From Streptomyces sp. MMBL 11-1 (GTDB taxonomy: Bacteria; Actinomycetota; Actinomycetes; Streptomycetales; Streptomycetaceae): DNA of 64,000 nucleotides. Under the pieces are notes generated by a model, which saw only the letters and a program-made list of their open reading frames with translations, ran no database searches and had not been told where the DNA came from. Position 1 is the stretch's first letter. Each line of letters opens with the position of its first letter. Of this stretch, positions 23,963-33,019 are shown piece after piece. Location: assembly GCF_028622875.1 (NCBI RefSeq), contig NZ_CP117709.1, positions 2,728,001 through 2,792,000 on the forward strand. Direction: 5' to 3'. The position numbers and the translations under genes are program-made.

Positions 23963-25639
23963 ATCGCCCGTGCTGTCGCCGAGGTCGGAGATCCAGCCGG
24001 TGACCGTGCCGATCGCGTCGCCGATCGCCTCCCAGTAACCCTTGCCCTGGGCGACCCAGTCCTGGAGCGGGGTCAGCTCCCAGATGAGCCAGCCGGCGAC
24101 GAACAGGAGCACCACGGTGAACAGGCAGCCCTTGAGGCAGCCGAGACCGGGGATGCGCATCGGGTTGGCACCGCGCTGCCTCGGCGGACGCGGCTCGCGC
24201 GGCGGACGCGCGGCCGGCTGCTGGGGCTGCTGCGGCTGTGGGGGCGGGGGCGGGGGCGCGTACTGCTGCCGCTGAGGCTGCTGCGGCTGCTGGTAGCGCT
24301 GCGGCTGGTACTGCTGTTGCTGCTGGTGTTGCGGCGGGTACTGCTGATGCTGCGGAGGCGGCTGACGGCGCTGGGGCGGCTGCTGCTGATGCTGCTGCGG
24401 CTGCGGCTGGCGCTGGGGGCGTCGGCGCAGCGGGTCCTGGCTCGGGTCGAGGTACTGGACCTGGGTCTGATCGTTGCGGTCGCGGGCCGCCTGGAGCTGC
24501 GACTGCCAGGGGTGCGGCCCGTCCGGCTGCGGCGGCCCGTCGGGGCGCTGCGGTACGGGCGGCAGGACGGCGGTCGGGTCGGCGTGGCCGCCGCCGGGGC
24601 CGCCCTGGCCTCCGGGGCCGGACTGCGGGAGCACGCTGGTGGCGCCGGCGGGGTCGAAGGAACCCGCGTTGCTCGGCAGCACCTGCGTGGGGTCGGCCGC
24701 GCCCGGGGTCTCCGGGACCGCGGTGGGCGCCGGGTCGGGGGCGAGCAGGGCGCCCACCCCTTCGGCGGCGGCGATCTGGGCGGAGTTCGCGTGGACGCCG
24801 ATGCCCGAGGCGACCGTACGCAGACCGCGGGCCAGGTTCTCGGCGCTGGGCCGCCGGTCCGGGTCCTTGCTCAGGCAGCGCTCTATGACCGTCCACAGCG
24901 GGGCCGGGACGTTGGAGGGGCGGCTGGGCTCCTCGCTGAGGTGCCGGTGCAGGACCTCCAGGGCGGTGCCCCCGGCGAACGGCGGGCGGCCGGTGACCAG
25001 CTCGTACAGCAGGATGCCCGCGCCGTAGATGTCGACGGCGGAGGTCTGCGGGCGGCCCTCGGCGGACTCCGGCGCCACGTAGGCGGGCGTGCCGACGAAC
25101 TCGTGGGTACGGGTCAGGCCCGGGGAGTCGGCCAGGCGCGCGATGCCGAAGTCGGTGAGCATCGGGTGCATCTGGCCGTCGCGCTCGTCGACGAGCACGT
25201 TGGCCGGCTTGAGGTCGCGGTGGACGACGCCGTCGGCGTGGCTGGCGGCGAGCGCGTCCGCGATCTGGGCGGTGAGCAGGGAAGCGGCGACCGGGGTGAG
25301 CGGGCCGTTCTCGCGGAGATAGCGGTGCAGGTCGGGGCCGTCGATCAGGTCCATGACCAGGGCGAGGAGATCGCCCTCGACGACGAGGTCCCGGGTGCGC
25401 ACGATGTTGGGGTGCGTGAGCCTCAGCAGGACGGAGCGCTCCCGCAGGAACCGCATCACGACGTCGGCGTCGTTGGCCAGCTCCTCCTTGAGGACCTTGA
25501 TGGCCACGGTCTCGCCGGGCTGACCCGCGACGGCTGCCTCGGCGCCCGCGGTCTCCCGCTGGCGGGCTCGCCAGACGGTGCCCGTGGCGCCGCGTCCGAG
25601 CGGCTCCTCGAGCAGGTATTTGCTGCCTACCGGCCGCAC
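23948..25639 (-). CDS. pkaA: Ser/Thr protein kinase PkaA type
   Basis: A 563-aa kinase: glycine loop LGRGATGTVW near residue 15, VAIKVLKEEL near 45, HRDLKPAN near 135, DFGIARL near 163 and VGTPAYVAPE. The kinase domain ends near 275. A long Gln/Pro-rich linker (~340-500, many QQQ and PPQ runs) leads to one TM segment near 503-522 (LFTVVLLFVAGWLIWELT) and a 40-residue tail with no sensor domain. GTG 25639 (VRPVGSKYLLEE) has GGGAGC upstream and gives the normal short N-terminus; an open frame continues further upstream but lacks a start signal. It precedes pkaB, and is divergent from the FHA/FtsK-like gene, which could encode a phospho-reader for its substrates. Confidence 0.88.
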   Translation of the reverse strand: MRPVGSKYLLEEPLGRGATGTVWRARQRETAGAEAAVAGQPGETVAIKVLKEELANDADVVMRFLRERSVLLRLTHPNIVRTRDLVVEGDLLALVMDLIDGPDLHRYLRENGPLTPVAASLLTAQIADALAASHADGVVHRDLKPANVLVDERDGQMHPMLTDFGIARLADSPGLTRTHEFVGTPAYVAPESAEGRPQTSAVDIYGAGILLYELVTGRPPFAGGTALEVLHRHLSEEPSRPSNVPAPLWTVIERCLSKDPDRRPSAENLARGLRTVASGIGVHANSAQIAAAEGVGALLAPDPAPTAVPETPGAADPTQVLPSNAGSFDPAGATSVLPQSGPGGQGGPGGGHADPTAVLPPVPQRPDGPPQPDGPHPWQSQLQAARDRNDQTQVQYLDPSQDPLRRRPQRQPQPQQHQQQPPQRRQPPPQHQQYPPQHQQQQQYQPQRYQQPQQPQRQQYAPPPPPPQPQQPQQPAARPPREPRPPRQRGANPMRIPGLGCLKGCLFTVVLLFVAGWLIWELTPLQDWVAQGKGYWEAIGDAIGTVTGWISDLGDSTGDPGGA

Positions 25640-26134
25640 GTCATGCGCTCCCTGCTGATCGTGGTGCTTGCGGTCCCCCAGGGGGTGTCCTGTCGCTCCC
25701 TGGGCCCGTCCGGATGTTCCGGCCCACTGTAATGCCGCCGAACGGGGCACCGGGGGCTCACGTTTCGGGGGAAGACGCGCGGACGGGGCGGAAGGTTGCC
25801 GCACAGCTGATCACAGACCGGCCGGATGTTCGGCCACGGCGGCGGATTCCCGTCCGGCATCCGGCAGGTATCTGTGGGGAAACCGCTTCGAGCGGCGGGA
25901 TCCGGACGCAAGCAGGCACTTTTGCGCCCACAGCCGACCATTCAAGATCATTTAAAGGTGACCGCCGGGCGTGTTGTCAGTGGCAGGTGCGAGGATGCCT
26001 CCAGCACGGATCTGCGAGGTCGGAGTCTCGCGGTGCGTGACGACCTGTACGGACGACGTGTCCGTGCCGGGTGGGGGGAATCACAGGGCGTTTCCCCTGC
26101 CGGCACCCCCGCGCAGAAGGGACCGCTGACGGCG
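25640..26134. other. Divergent intergenic region pkaA / FHA gene
   Basis: 495 bp without a convincing gene. It must hold promoters in both directions. An A/T-rich patch for this genome, containing TTTAAA, lies at 25945-25958, and a TTGTCA hexamer at 25974-25979, but no well-spaced promoter pair could be assigned. Upstream extensions of both flanking frames exist without start signals. Confidence 0.5.
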
Positions 26135-29100
26135 ATGCAGATCCGGCTGACCGTCCTCGCGCCGCGCAGCGGCCAGACCCCGGCGCGCACCTGCGACGTG
26201 CTCGTCACCGCCCCCGCCGGGACGGCGCTGGCCGCCGTCGCCTCCCAGCTGGCCGCCGCCGTGTCGGGGCCCGAGAGCTCCCAGGGCGGCGGGGCGGTCG
26301 TGCTCTTCGCCGGACGGGAGCGGCTGGACGGGCACCGCATCGCGCTGGGCGAACCGCCCCTGGTGGACGGCGCGGTCCTCTCGCTCCAGGTTCCCGGCGA
26401 CGACGAGGCGACGGACGAGGCCGTTCCGGCCCAGCTCCACGTGGTGGCGGGTCCGGACGCGGGCGGCGTCCACCTGCTGCACGGCGGGCAGATCCGGATC
26501 GGCCGCTCCGCCGACGCGGACGTCCCGCTCGACGACCCGGACGTCTCCCGGCTGCACTGCGCGGTGACGGTCTCCGACGACGGCAGGGTCTCGGTCGCCG
26601 ACCTCGGTTCGACGAACGGCACCTCGCTGGACGGCGTCGAGGTGCGCGAGCGGCCCGTCCGCCTCGCTCCCGGCGCGCTGCTGCGGCTCGGCGAGTCCGC
26701 CCTCCGCCTCACGGCGGGCTCCCGGCCCCCGGCGCTGCCGACCGCCCCGGACGGCGAGGGGCACCTGCGGGTGACCCGCGCCGAGACGGGGGCCCCCGCC
26801 CCGGGCCACGGCACCACCGCGCCCCTCTTCGCGCACACCCCCGACCACGGCGGCCAGGGCCACGGTCACGGCGCACCGGGCTCCCCGTCCCCCGCTTCGG
26901 CTCCCGCCGCCGGTTCCCCGGCGTCCTCCGGGCCCCACGGCGGCTTGGGGGCCCCGGGTTCCGCACCCGACGAGGCCGCCTGGCCGGAGCACGCCGAGGC
27001 CGGGCCGGGTGCGTATCCGGGACACGCGTATCCGGGACACGGGCACGACACCCACGCCCGCGGAGCGGAGTTCGCGGACGCCCCGGCGCCCCGGCGCGGC
27101 ATAGGCGCATGGGCGAGGCGGCTCAAGGGCGGCGCGAAGGGCGAACAGGCGGCGGGCCCGGAGACCGGGGCGGGCGTCCGGGGCGACACGTACGGCGGCT
27201 CCCGCGTCCCGGACGGGCCGGGCGGCCCGACGGCGCCCGGAACATCGGCATACGGACCGTCGGCGCCCGGATCATCGGCGTCCGGATCATCGGCGTCCGG
27301 ATCCGGCGCGTACGGATCCGCGGCGGGGCACCACGACTTCCCGGGCGGTTCCCACGATCCGTCCGGCGGCCCGTCGGGGTCCGGGCACCTCTCCTCCCCG
27401 GCCTCCCCCGGCTCCCCCTTCTCCGCGCTGCCCTCCGCCCCCGAGGGCACCTGGCCGGACCCGGCCGCCGTGCTGCTGACCGCGCTCGGCCCCGGGCCCC
27501 GGCTCTGGGAGCGCCGGCCGGGGCACCCGGAGGCGCTGGTGGTGCGGCTCGGCACGACCGACCGGGCCGAGGTGCCCGCCGTGCCGGTGACCGTGGGGCT
27601 GCGGGAGGCCGGTTCGCTGGGGCTGGCCGGTCCGCGCGCCCGGCTGGCGGGACTGGCCCGCGCGACGGTGGCGCAGCTCGCCGCGCTGCACTCCCCGTTC
27701 GACCTGGAGATCGTCCTCATCAGCACGGACCGCTCCCGCCCGCTGGAGGAGCGGCGGCGCGAGTGGTCCTGGCTGGGGTGGCTGCCGCATCTGCGCCCGA
27801 CGCACGGGCAGGACTGCCGGCTGCTCCTCGCGTACGACCGTGAGCAGGCGGCCGCCCGTACGGCCGAGCTGGTGCGCCGCCTCGACGAGGGCTCCCTCGG
27901 TCCCGGCTGGCCGCATCTGGACCGGGCCTCGGTGGCCGAGGCCGCCCGCGCCCACACGGGCCCGCACACGGTGGTCGTCCTGGACGGTGACCCCGGTACG
28001 GCGATGCTGCGCGAGACCACGGCGCGGCTGGCCGGGGCGGGCGCGGCGGCCGGGATCCATCTGATCTGCCTGGCCGAGACCCCGGCCGCCTCCCCCGCCT
28101 CTCCGGTGGCCGCGACGTACGAGGCGGCCTGCCGGGCCTCCATCGCCTTCCGGGAGTGCGGGGCGGTCGCGATGCTGAGCGGGGACGTCGCCACGGCGCT
28201 GCGCCTGTTGCGCACGGCGGGCGGGCAGGCCGCGGGGCACGGGACGGTGGCCGCGGTGGACGCGGTGTCGGCGGCCTGGGCCGAGCGGTTCGGGCGGGCC
28301 CTGGCGCCCCTGCGTGAGGAGGGCTCGGCCGCGCTGGCGGGCCGCCCGACGACCGCGGCACTGCCGCCGTCCGCCCGGCTGCTGGACGAGCTGGGCCTGG
28401 CCCGGGCCACACCGGCCTCGCTAATGGCCCGCTGGGCGTCCACGGCGGAGGCCCAGCCCGGCGCATCGGCGCCCCGGGCCGGGGCCGCCGCCCCGGCCCG
28501 CTCCGAGCTGGACAGCGCCAACTCCGGGCGCACCCTCAGCGCGGGCCCGCGCGTCGGCCCGCAACGCACCGCGGCCTCCCCTCCCCACCGCGACTCCGGG
28601 CGCACGCCGTACCCGGCCGCGGGCACCCCCGACCCGGACCGCACCCCGTATCCGCCGCCGGACGCCCGCGACTCTGGGCGCACGCCGTACCGGGGCCACC
28701 GCTCCGACCCCGACCGGCCGCACTGTCCGCCTCCGGACACGCACGACTCCGGGCGGACGCCCTATCCGGGCTCCCGGCGTTCCGGGCCGGGGCAGGCGCC
28801 CGGGTCCGGGTCCAGGTCCGGGTCCGGGGAGCGCGGCGACGCCGCGGCGGCGTCCGTCTCCGGCGGGGCCACACCCCCCGCCGGCGTCCACACCGGCCGG
28901 CCGGTCCTCGTCCTCGGGGCGGGCCCCCGGGGCCCCCTCGGCGTCGATCTCGCCGACGAGGGGCCGCACCTGCTGATCGAGGGGCCGCCGGGCAGCGGCC
29001 GCACCGAGCTGCTCCGGGCCGTAGCCGCCTCGCTCGCCTCCGCGGCCCGGCCCGACCGGCTCGGCATCCTGCTCGTCGACGGCTCCGGCGGCGAACAGGG

Positions 29101-29941
29101 GGAGCGCGGCGAAGGCTTGCTCCCCTGTACGGAGCTGCCGCATGTCTTCACGCACCTCGTGGCGTGCGACCCGGTCCGGATGCGGGAGTTCGCGCAGGCC
29201 CTGGGCGGCGAGCTGAAGCGGCGCGCCGAGCTGCTCGGCGACCTGGACTTCGCCGCCTGGCACGAGCGGCACGCGCAGCGGGAGGCCACCCCCCGGATCG
29301 TGGGCCAGCGGCCGCCGAGCGGCGTCGAGCGGCGGGGCGACCTGGACTCCCCGGCCAGCGGCACCCTGCGGCTGCGCCCGGCCGCCCGGTCCGGGGACCC
29401 CGGCCCGTCGCCGCTGCCCCGCCTCGTGGTCCTCGCCGACGACTTCGACGCGCTGGTCGCCCCGGCGCTCGGCAGCCCCGGCCGGCCCGCCGCCGGTTCG
29501 GTGGTGCGGGCGCTGGAGGCCGTGGCCCGGGACGGCGGGCGGCTCGGGGTGCATCTGGTCGCCACCTCCGCGCGCCCGGACCGCACCGAGGACACCGAGC
29601 TGGCCCGTGGCGCCCGGCTGCGCATCGTGCTGGACGCCCCCGTGCTGCCGCCGTCCCCGGACGAGCCTGCCCCCGGCCGGGGCAGGCTGGGGCATCCGGA
29701 CGGCCGGGTGACGCCGTTCCAGGGGGGCCGGGTCACCGGCCGCATCCCGCGTACGGCGACGCTGCGGCCCACCGTCGTCCCGCTGGAGTGGGAGCGGATG
29801 GGAGATCCGCCGACCCGGCGCCCGGTCCGGGAGCTGGGCAACGGGCCGACCGACCTCGCGCTGCTCGCCAGCGCGCTGGAGCGCGCGGCCCGCTCGGTGA
29901 ACGCCGAGCGGCTTCCGGCGCTGGTGCCGTTCCCAGCCTGA
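26135..29941 (+). CDS. FHA-domain protein with degenerate FtsK/SpoIIIE (EccC-like) ATPase domain
   Basis: A 1268-aa protein. The N-terminal ~90 residues (MQIRLTVLAPRSGQTPARTC...) look like a ubiquitin-like/YukD-type beta-grasp region. An FHA domain follows (~105-185; IRIGRSADADVPLDDPDVSR, LHC, DLGSTNGTSLDG), which binds phosphothreonine. A low-complexity Gly/Ser/Pro stretch comes next, then a central alpha/beta region (~445-780; LLTALGPGPRLWERRPGHPEALVVRLG) like the first ATPase module of EccC proteins, a linker with RTPYP-type repeats, and a second FtsK-like module from ~920. In that module the Walker A reads GPPGSGRT, with Arg in place of Lys, near 949; the Walker B is LVVLADDFDAL near 1096. 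There is no TM segment. Divergent from pkaA/pkaB, so a kinase-reader pairing is likely. It resembles type VII secretion ATPases, but no ESX genes are nearby. Confidence 0.8.
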   Translation: MQIRLTVLAPRSGQTPARTCDVLVTAPAGTALAAVASQLAAAVSGPESSQGGGAVVLFAGRERLDGHRIALGEPPLVDGAVLSLQVPGDDEATDEAVPAQLHVVAGPDAGGVHLLHGGQIRIGRSADADVPLDDPDVSRLHCAVTVSDDGRVSVADLGSTNGTSLDGVEVRERPVRLAPGALLRLGESALRLTAGSRPPALPTAPDGEGHLRVTRAETGAPAPGHGTTAPLFAHTPDHGGQGHGHGAPGSPSPASAPAAGSPASSGPHGGLGAPGSAPDEAAWPEHAEAGPGAYPGHAYPGHGHDTHARGAEFADAPAPRRGIGAWARRLKGGAKGEQAAGPETGAGVRGDTYGGSRVPDGPGGPTAPGTSAYGPSAPGSSASGSSASGSGAYGSAAGHHDFPGGSHDPSGGPSGSGHLSSPASPGSPFSALPSAPEGTWPDPAAVLLTALGPGPRLWERRPGHPEALVVRLGTTDRAEVPAVPVTVGLREAGSLGLAGPRARLAGLARATVAQLAALHSPFDLEIVLISTDRSRPLEERRREWSWLGWLPHLRPTHGQDCRLLLAYDREQAAARTAELVRRLDEGSLGPGWPHLDRASVAEAARAHTGPHTVVVLDGDPGTAMLRETTARLAGAGAAAGIHLICLAETPAASPASPVAATYEAACRASIAFRECGAVAMLSGDVATALRLLRTAGGQAAGHGTVAAVDAVSAAWAERFGRALAPLREEGSAALAGRPTTAALPPSARLLDELGLARATPASLMARWASTAEAQPGASAPRAGAAAPARSELDSANSGRTLSAGPRVGPQRTAASPPHRDSGRTPYPAAGTPDPDRTPYPPPDARDSGRTPYRGHRSDPDRPHCPPPDTHDSGRTPYPGSRRSGPGQAPGSGSRSGSGERGDAAAASVSGGATPPAGVHTGRPVLVLGAGPRGPLGVDLADEGPHLLIEGPPGSGRTELLRAVAASLASAARPDRLGILLVDGSGGEQGERGEGLLPCTELPHVFTHLVACDPVRMREFAQALGGELKRRAELLGDLDFAAWHERHAQREATPRIVGQRPPSGVERRGDLDSPASGTLRLRPAARSGDPGPSPLPRLVVLADDFDALVAPALGSPGRPAAGSVVRALEAVARDGGRLGVHLVATSARPDRTEDTELARGARLRIVLDAPVLPPSPDEPAPGRGRLGHPDGRVTPFQGGRVTGRIPRTATLRPTVVPLEWERMGDPPTRRPVRELGNGPTDLALLASALERAARSVNAERLPALVPFPA

Positions 29942-30011
29942 CCCGGCCTGACCCGGCCGCCGGACCACCCCGCCTCCTCCTGCCCCGGCAGGCTTCCGAC
30001 ATGCCCTGACA

Positions 30012-30019
30012 TGACGTCA
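30012..30019. promoter_or_regulatory. Palindrome upstream of the sugar transporter operon
   Basis: TGACGTCA within CATGACGTCACGA, 139 bp upstream of the lipoprotein start. It could be an operator for a GntR/LacI-type regulator, but none is encoded nearby. The remaining 216-bp leader (29942-30157) shows no other clear signal. Confidence 0.25.
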
Positions 30020-30157
30020 CGAGGCGATCACGATAAGCCTGTTGGGGCCTCCAGCGGTATTGCGGGCCTCGTGCGCCGGGCGTAGGACTGTGCGCACGGA
30101 CGACGTGGTCCGGGCATGCGGACATGGCCGGACGCGTACAGCAGAGACGGGGCAGGA

Positions 30158-31522
30158 ATGCGCACAACCTTCTCGATACGCAGGGCCGCAGTCGTGTTCG
30201 CGGCGGTAGGCGCTCTGGCGCTCACCGGCTGCGGAGGCGACGGAGACGGCAAGAAGAAGACGGACGACGGCGCCGGCAAGGGCACGGACAGCGCGTCCAC
30301 GGTGAAGCTGCCGAAGCTGGACGGGGAGGACATCTCCGTCGCCGCGGTCTGGACCGGACCCGAGCAGGCGAACTTCACCAAGGTGCTGGAGGAGTTCGAG
30401 AAGCGTACGGGCGCGAGTGTCACCTTCGTCCCGGCGCAGGACCCCATCATCAACTTCCTGGGCACCAAGATCGCGGGGAAGCAGCCGCCGGACGTGGCGA
30501 TGATCCCGCAGGTCGGGGCGATCCAGCAGGCGGCCGCGAAGAAGTGGGCCAAGCCGGTCGGCCCCGAGGCGAAGGCTCAGCTCGACAAGAACTACGCGAA
30601 GGTCTGGCAGGACCTCGGCGCGGTGGACGGCACCCAGTACGGCGTGTACTTCAAGGCCGCCAACAAGTCGCTGATCTGGTACAACGCCGCCGCGTTCGAC
30701 AACGCGGGGGCGAGCGAGCCGAAGACCTGGAAGGACTTCCTGACGACCGCGGAGACCATTTCCGCCTCCGGCGTCACGCCGGTCTCGGTGGGCGGCGCGG
30801 ACGGCTGGACCCTGACCGACTGGTTCGAGAACGTCTACCTCTCCCAGGCGGGGCCGGAGAAGTACGACCAGCTGGCGAAGCACGAGATCCCGTGGACCGA
30901 CCCGTCCGTCAAGGACGCGCTGACCACGCTGGCCGCGCTGTTCGGGAAGCCGGAGCTGATCGCGGGCGGCGCGGACGGGGCGCTCCAGACGGAGTTCCCG
31001 GCCTCGGTCACCCAGACCTTCACCGGGGGCGACCAGCCCAAGGGCGCGATGGTCTTCGAGGGCGACTTCGTCTCCATCAACATCGCGCAGACCGAGGCGA
31101 AGATCGGCACGGACGCCAAGGTCTTCCCGTTCCCGGCGGTCGGCGCGGACTCCCCCGTGGTGACCGGCGGCGACGCTGCGGTGGCGCTGAAGGACACCAA
31201 GGGCGCGCAGGCGCTGCTGACCTGGCTGGCCTCGTCCGACGCGGCGAAGATCTGGGCCGAGGCGGGCGGGTTCATCTCCCCGAACAAGGGCCTGGACCTG
31301 AAGGCCTACCCGAACGACGTGCAGCGCACGATGGCCCAGGCGCTGATCGACGCCGGTGACGACGTCCGGTTCGACATGTCCGACCAGGCCCCGCAGTCGT
31401 TCGGCGGGACGCCCGGGAAGGGCGAGTGGAAGATCCTCCAGGACTTCCTGAAGAACCCGAAGGACATCGCGGGGACCCAGAAACAGCTGGAGTCCGAAGC
31501 GGTCAAGGCGTACAAGAGCTGA
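30158..31522 (+). CDS. Sugar ABC transporter substrate-binding lipoprotein
   Basis: A 454-aa extracytoplasmic solute-binding protein of the family-1/AglE type. The signal peptide has a lipobox LTGC with the modified cysteine at residue 25, followed by a Gly/Asp/Lys linker. The body has the SBP pattern ISVAAVWTGPEQANFTKVLEEFEKRTGASVTF, PDVAMIPQVG and GDFVSINIAQTEAKIG. It captures an oligosaccharide, possibly an alpha-glucoside, and delivers it to the two permeases encoded downstream. No ATPase gene is present in the operon; in Streptomyces such importers normally use the shared ATPase MsiK. ATG 30158 has CAGGA just upstream. The next gene starts 5 nt after the stop. Confidence 0.93.
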   Translation: MRTTFSIRRAAVVFAAVGALALTGCGGDGDGKKKTDDGAGKGTDSASTVKLPKLDGEDISVAAVWTGPEQANFTKVLEEFEKRTGASVTFVPAQDPIINFLGTKIAGKQPPDVAMIPQVGAIQQAAAKKWAKPVGPEAKAQLDKNYAKVWQDLGAVDGTQYGVYFKAANKSLIWYNAAAFDNAGASEPKTWKDFLTTAETISASGVTPVSVGGADGWTLTDWFENVYLSQAGPEKYDQLAKHEIPWTDPSVKDALTTLAALFGKPELIAGGADGALQTEFPASVTQTFTGGDQPKGAMVFEGDFVSINIAQTEAKIGTDAKVFPFPAVGADSPVVTGGDAAVALKDTKGAQALLTWLASSDAAKIWAEAGGFISPNKGLDLKAYPNDVQRTMAQALIDAGDDVRFDMSDQAPQSFGGTPGKGEWKILQDFLKNPKDIAGTQKQLESEAVKAYKS

Positions 31523-31526
31523 CGCC

Positions 31527-32915
31527 GTGACGACAGCGACCGCGGGGGGCGCCGGTTCGGCGCCCCCCGCCGACGACACGCATCCCCGTCCGTCCCCGCC
31601 CCCGGATCCGAAGGGGTCCCGCCGGAGCGTGACCGGCACCCGGAGGGTCATCGCGGCGGCGTTCCTGCTGCCCGCGCTGGTGCTGCTCGGCGCGCTGGTG
31701 CTCTATCCGATCGGGTACTCGGTCTACCGGTCGTTCTTCGACCAGGCCGGTACGGGCTTCGCCGGGTTCGACAACTACCAGGCGCTGTTCACCGACGCCA
31801 CCATCGTCACGGCGGTGAAGAACAACGCGATCTGGGTGGTCTTCGCCCCGACGGTCGCCACCGCGCTCGGGCTGATCTTCGCGGTGCTGACCGAGCGGAT
31901 CCGCTGGGGCACCGCGTTCAAGCTGATCGTCTTCATGCCGATGGCGATCTCGATGCTGGCGGCGGGCATCATCTTCCGGCTGGTGTACGACCAGGCTCCC
32001 GAGCGGGGTGTGGCCAACGCGGTGGCGGTGGGCGTGCACGACACGTTCAACCAGTCCTCCGTCTTCCCGAAGGCACGCCCGCTGCCCGTGCACCCGCTGG
32101 AGAAGGGTGACGGCGGGGCGTTCGTTTCCAAGGAGCCGGTCCGGGCCGGCCAGCCGCTGCGGGTGCCGTTGATCGGCGTGGCCCCGGCGCGGATGCCGGG
32201 CGACGCACGGCCGGCGGAGGGCGCCCCCGCGGCCTCCGGGGACAGGATCTCCGGCACGGCCTGGCTGGACTTCACCCGGGGCGGCGGCGGGAAGCCGAAT
32301 GTCGTCGACCCGAAGGAGCTGGGCCTGAAGGGCCTGAAGGTCGAGGCGGTGCGGGACGGGAAGGTCGTCGCCACCGCCACGGCCGGAGCGGACGGCGTGT
32401 TCACCCTCCCCGCCTCGGCGGACGGGGCCCAACTCCGCCTGCCCGCCGACAACTTCCGCGAGCCGTACAACGGCGTCGACTGGCTCGGCCCGTCCCTCGT
32501 GACACCCGGGATCATCGGCAGTTACGTGTGGATGTGGGCCGGGTTCGCGATGGTGCTGATCGCGGCGGGCCTGGCCGGTCTGCCGCGCGAGCTCCTGGAG
32601 GCGGCCCGGGTGGACGGCGCCAACGAGTGGCAGGTGTTCCGCCGGATCACGGTGCCGATGCTGGCGCCGGTGCTCGCGGTGGTCCTGGTGACGCTGATGA
32701 TCAACGTGCTGAAGGTCTTCGACCTGGTGTTCATCATCGCGCCGGGCTCCTCGCAGGACGACGCGAACGTGCTGGCGCTCCAGCTGTACCGGTCCTCGTT
32801 CGGCACGGACGCCGACCTGGGGATCGGGAGCGCGATCGCGGTGCTCCTGCTGCTGCTGGTGATCCCGGTGATGCTCTTCAATATCCGCCGGATCCGGAAG
32901 GAGGGACGGCGATGA
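31527..32915 (+). CDS. Sugar ABC transporter permease (MalF/AglF type) with large external loop
   Basis: A 462-aa inner-membrane permease, much longer than the usual ~300. TM1-TM3 lie within residues ~40-155. They are followed by a ~170-residue hydrophilic insertion (~160-330; FPKARPLPVHPLEKGDGGAF ... GLKGLKVEAVRDGKVVATAT), then TM4 onward (~333-450). The insertion has a beta-sandwich pattern and takes the position of the P2 loop of E. coli MalF, which contacts the binding protein outside the membrane. The ATPase-coupling EAA loop reads LLEAARVDGANEWQVFRRIT. The first 45 residues are a Pro/Gly-rich cytoplasmic extension. GTG 31527 follows the lipoprotein stop by 4 nt. Its 3' end is duplicated (see 32879-33019). 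Confidence 0.9.
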   Translation: MTTATAGGAGSAPPADDTHPRPSPPPDPKGSRRSVTGTRRVIAAAFLLPALVLLGALVLYPIGYSVYRSFFDQAGTGFAGFDNYQALFTDATIVTAVKNNAIWVVFAPTVATALGLIFAVLTERIRWGTAFKLIVFMPMAISMLAAGIIFRLVYDQAPERGVANAVAVGVHDTFNQSSVFPKARPLPVHPLEKGDGGAFVSKEPVRAGQPLRVPLIGVAPARMPGDARPAEGAPAASGDRISGTAWLDFTRGGGGKPNVVDPKELGLKGLKVEAVRDGKVVATATAGADGVFTLPASADGAQLRLPADNFREPYNGVDWLGPSLVTPGIIGSYVWMWAGFAMVLIAAGLAGLPRELLEAARVDGANEWQVFRRITVPMLAPVLAVVLVTLMINVLKVFDLVFIIAPGSSQDDANVLALQLYRSSFGTDADLGIGSAIAVLLLLLVIPVMLFNIRRIRKEGRR

Positions 32916-33019
32916 CGGGCCACACCCGCCCCGTGCCGCCTCCCGGCCGGGGGTCCGGGGGTCGCCCCCCGGGAGAACACAGCAATATCCGCCGGATCCG
33001 GAAGGAGGGACGGCGATGA
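32879..33019 (+). repeat. 37-bp direct repeat: 104-bp tandem duplication at the permease junction
   Basis: A perfect 37-bp copy, 32879-32915 and 32983-33019, containing the last 11 codons of the first permease, its ribosome-binding site GGAGGGA and an ATGA stop/start overlap. The second copy supplies the start signals of the second permease. The 67 bp between carry a GC-rich inverted repeat around 32947-32973 (GGGGGTC/GCCCCCCGG). Confidence 0.95.
32912..33019 (+). CDS. Possible 35-aa ORF created by the duplication
   Basis: ATG 32912, with the same ribosome-binding site that drives the second permease, opens 35 codons (MTGHTRPVPPPGRGSGGRPP...) ending in the same last 11 residues (NIRRIRKEGRR) as the first permease. 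It would be translated by coupling with the first permease and re-couple to the second. It is probably a by-product of duplication and not a selected protein. Confidence 0.3.
   Translation: MTGHTRPVPPPGRGSGGRPPGEHSNIRRIRKEGRR

Noticed and set aside
21047..25732. Very long plus-strand open frame across prfB, pkaB and pkaA
   Set aside because: It is antisense to three well-supported genes. High-G+C codon bias keeps the complementary frame open; it shows no recognisable domain.
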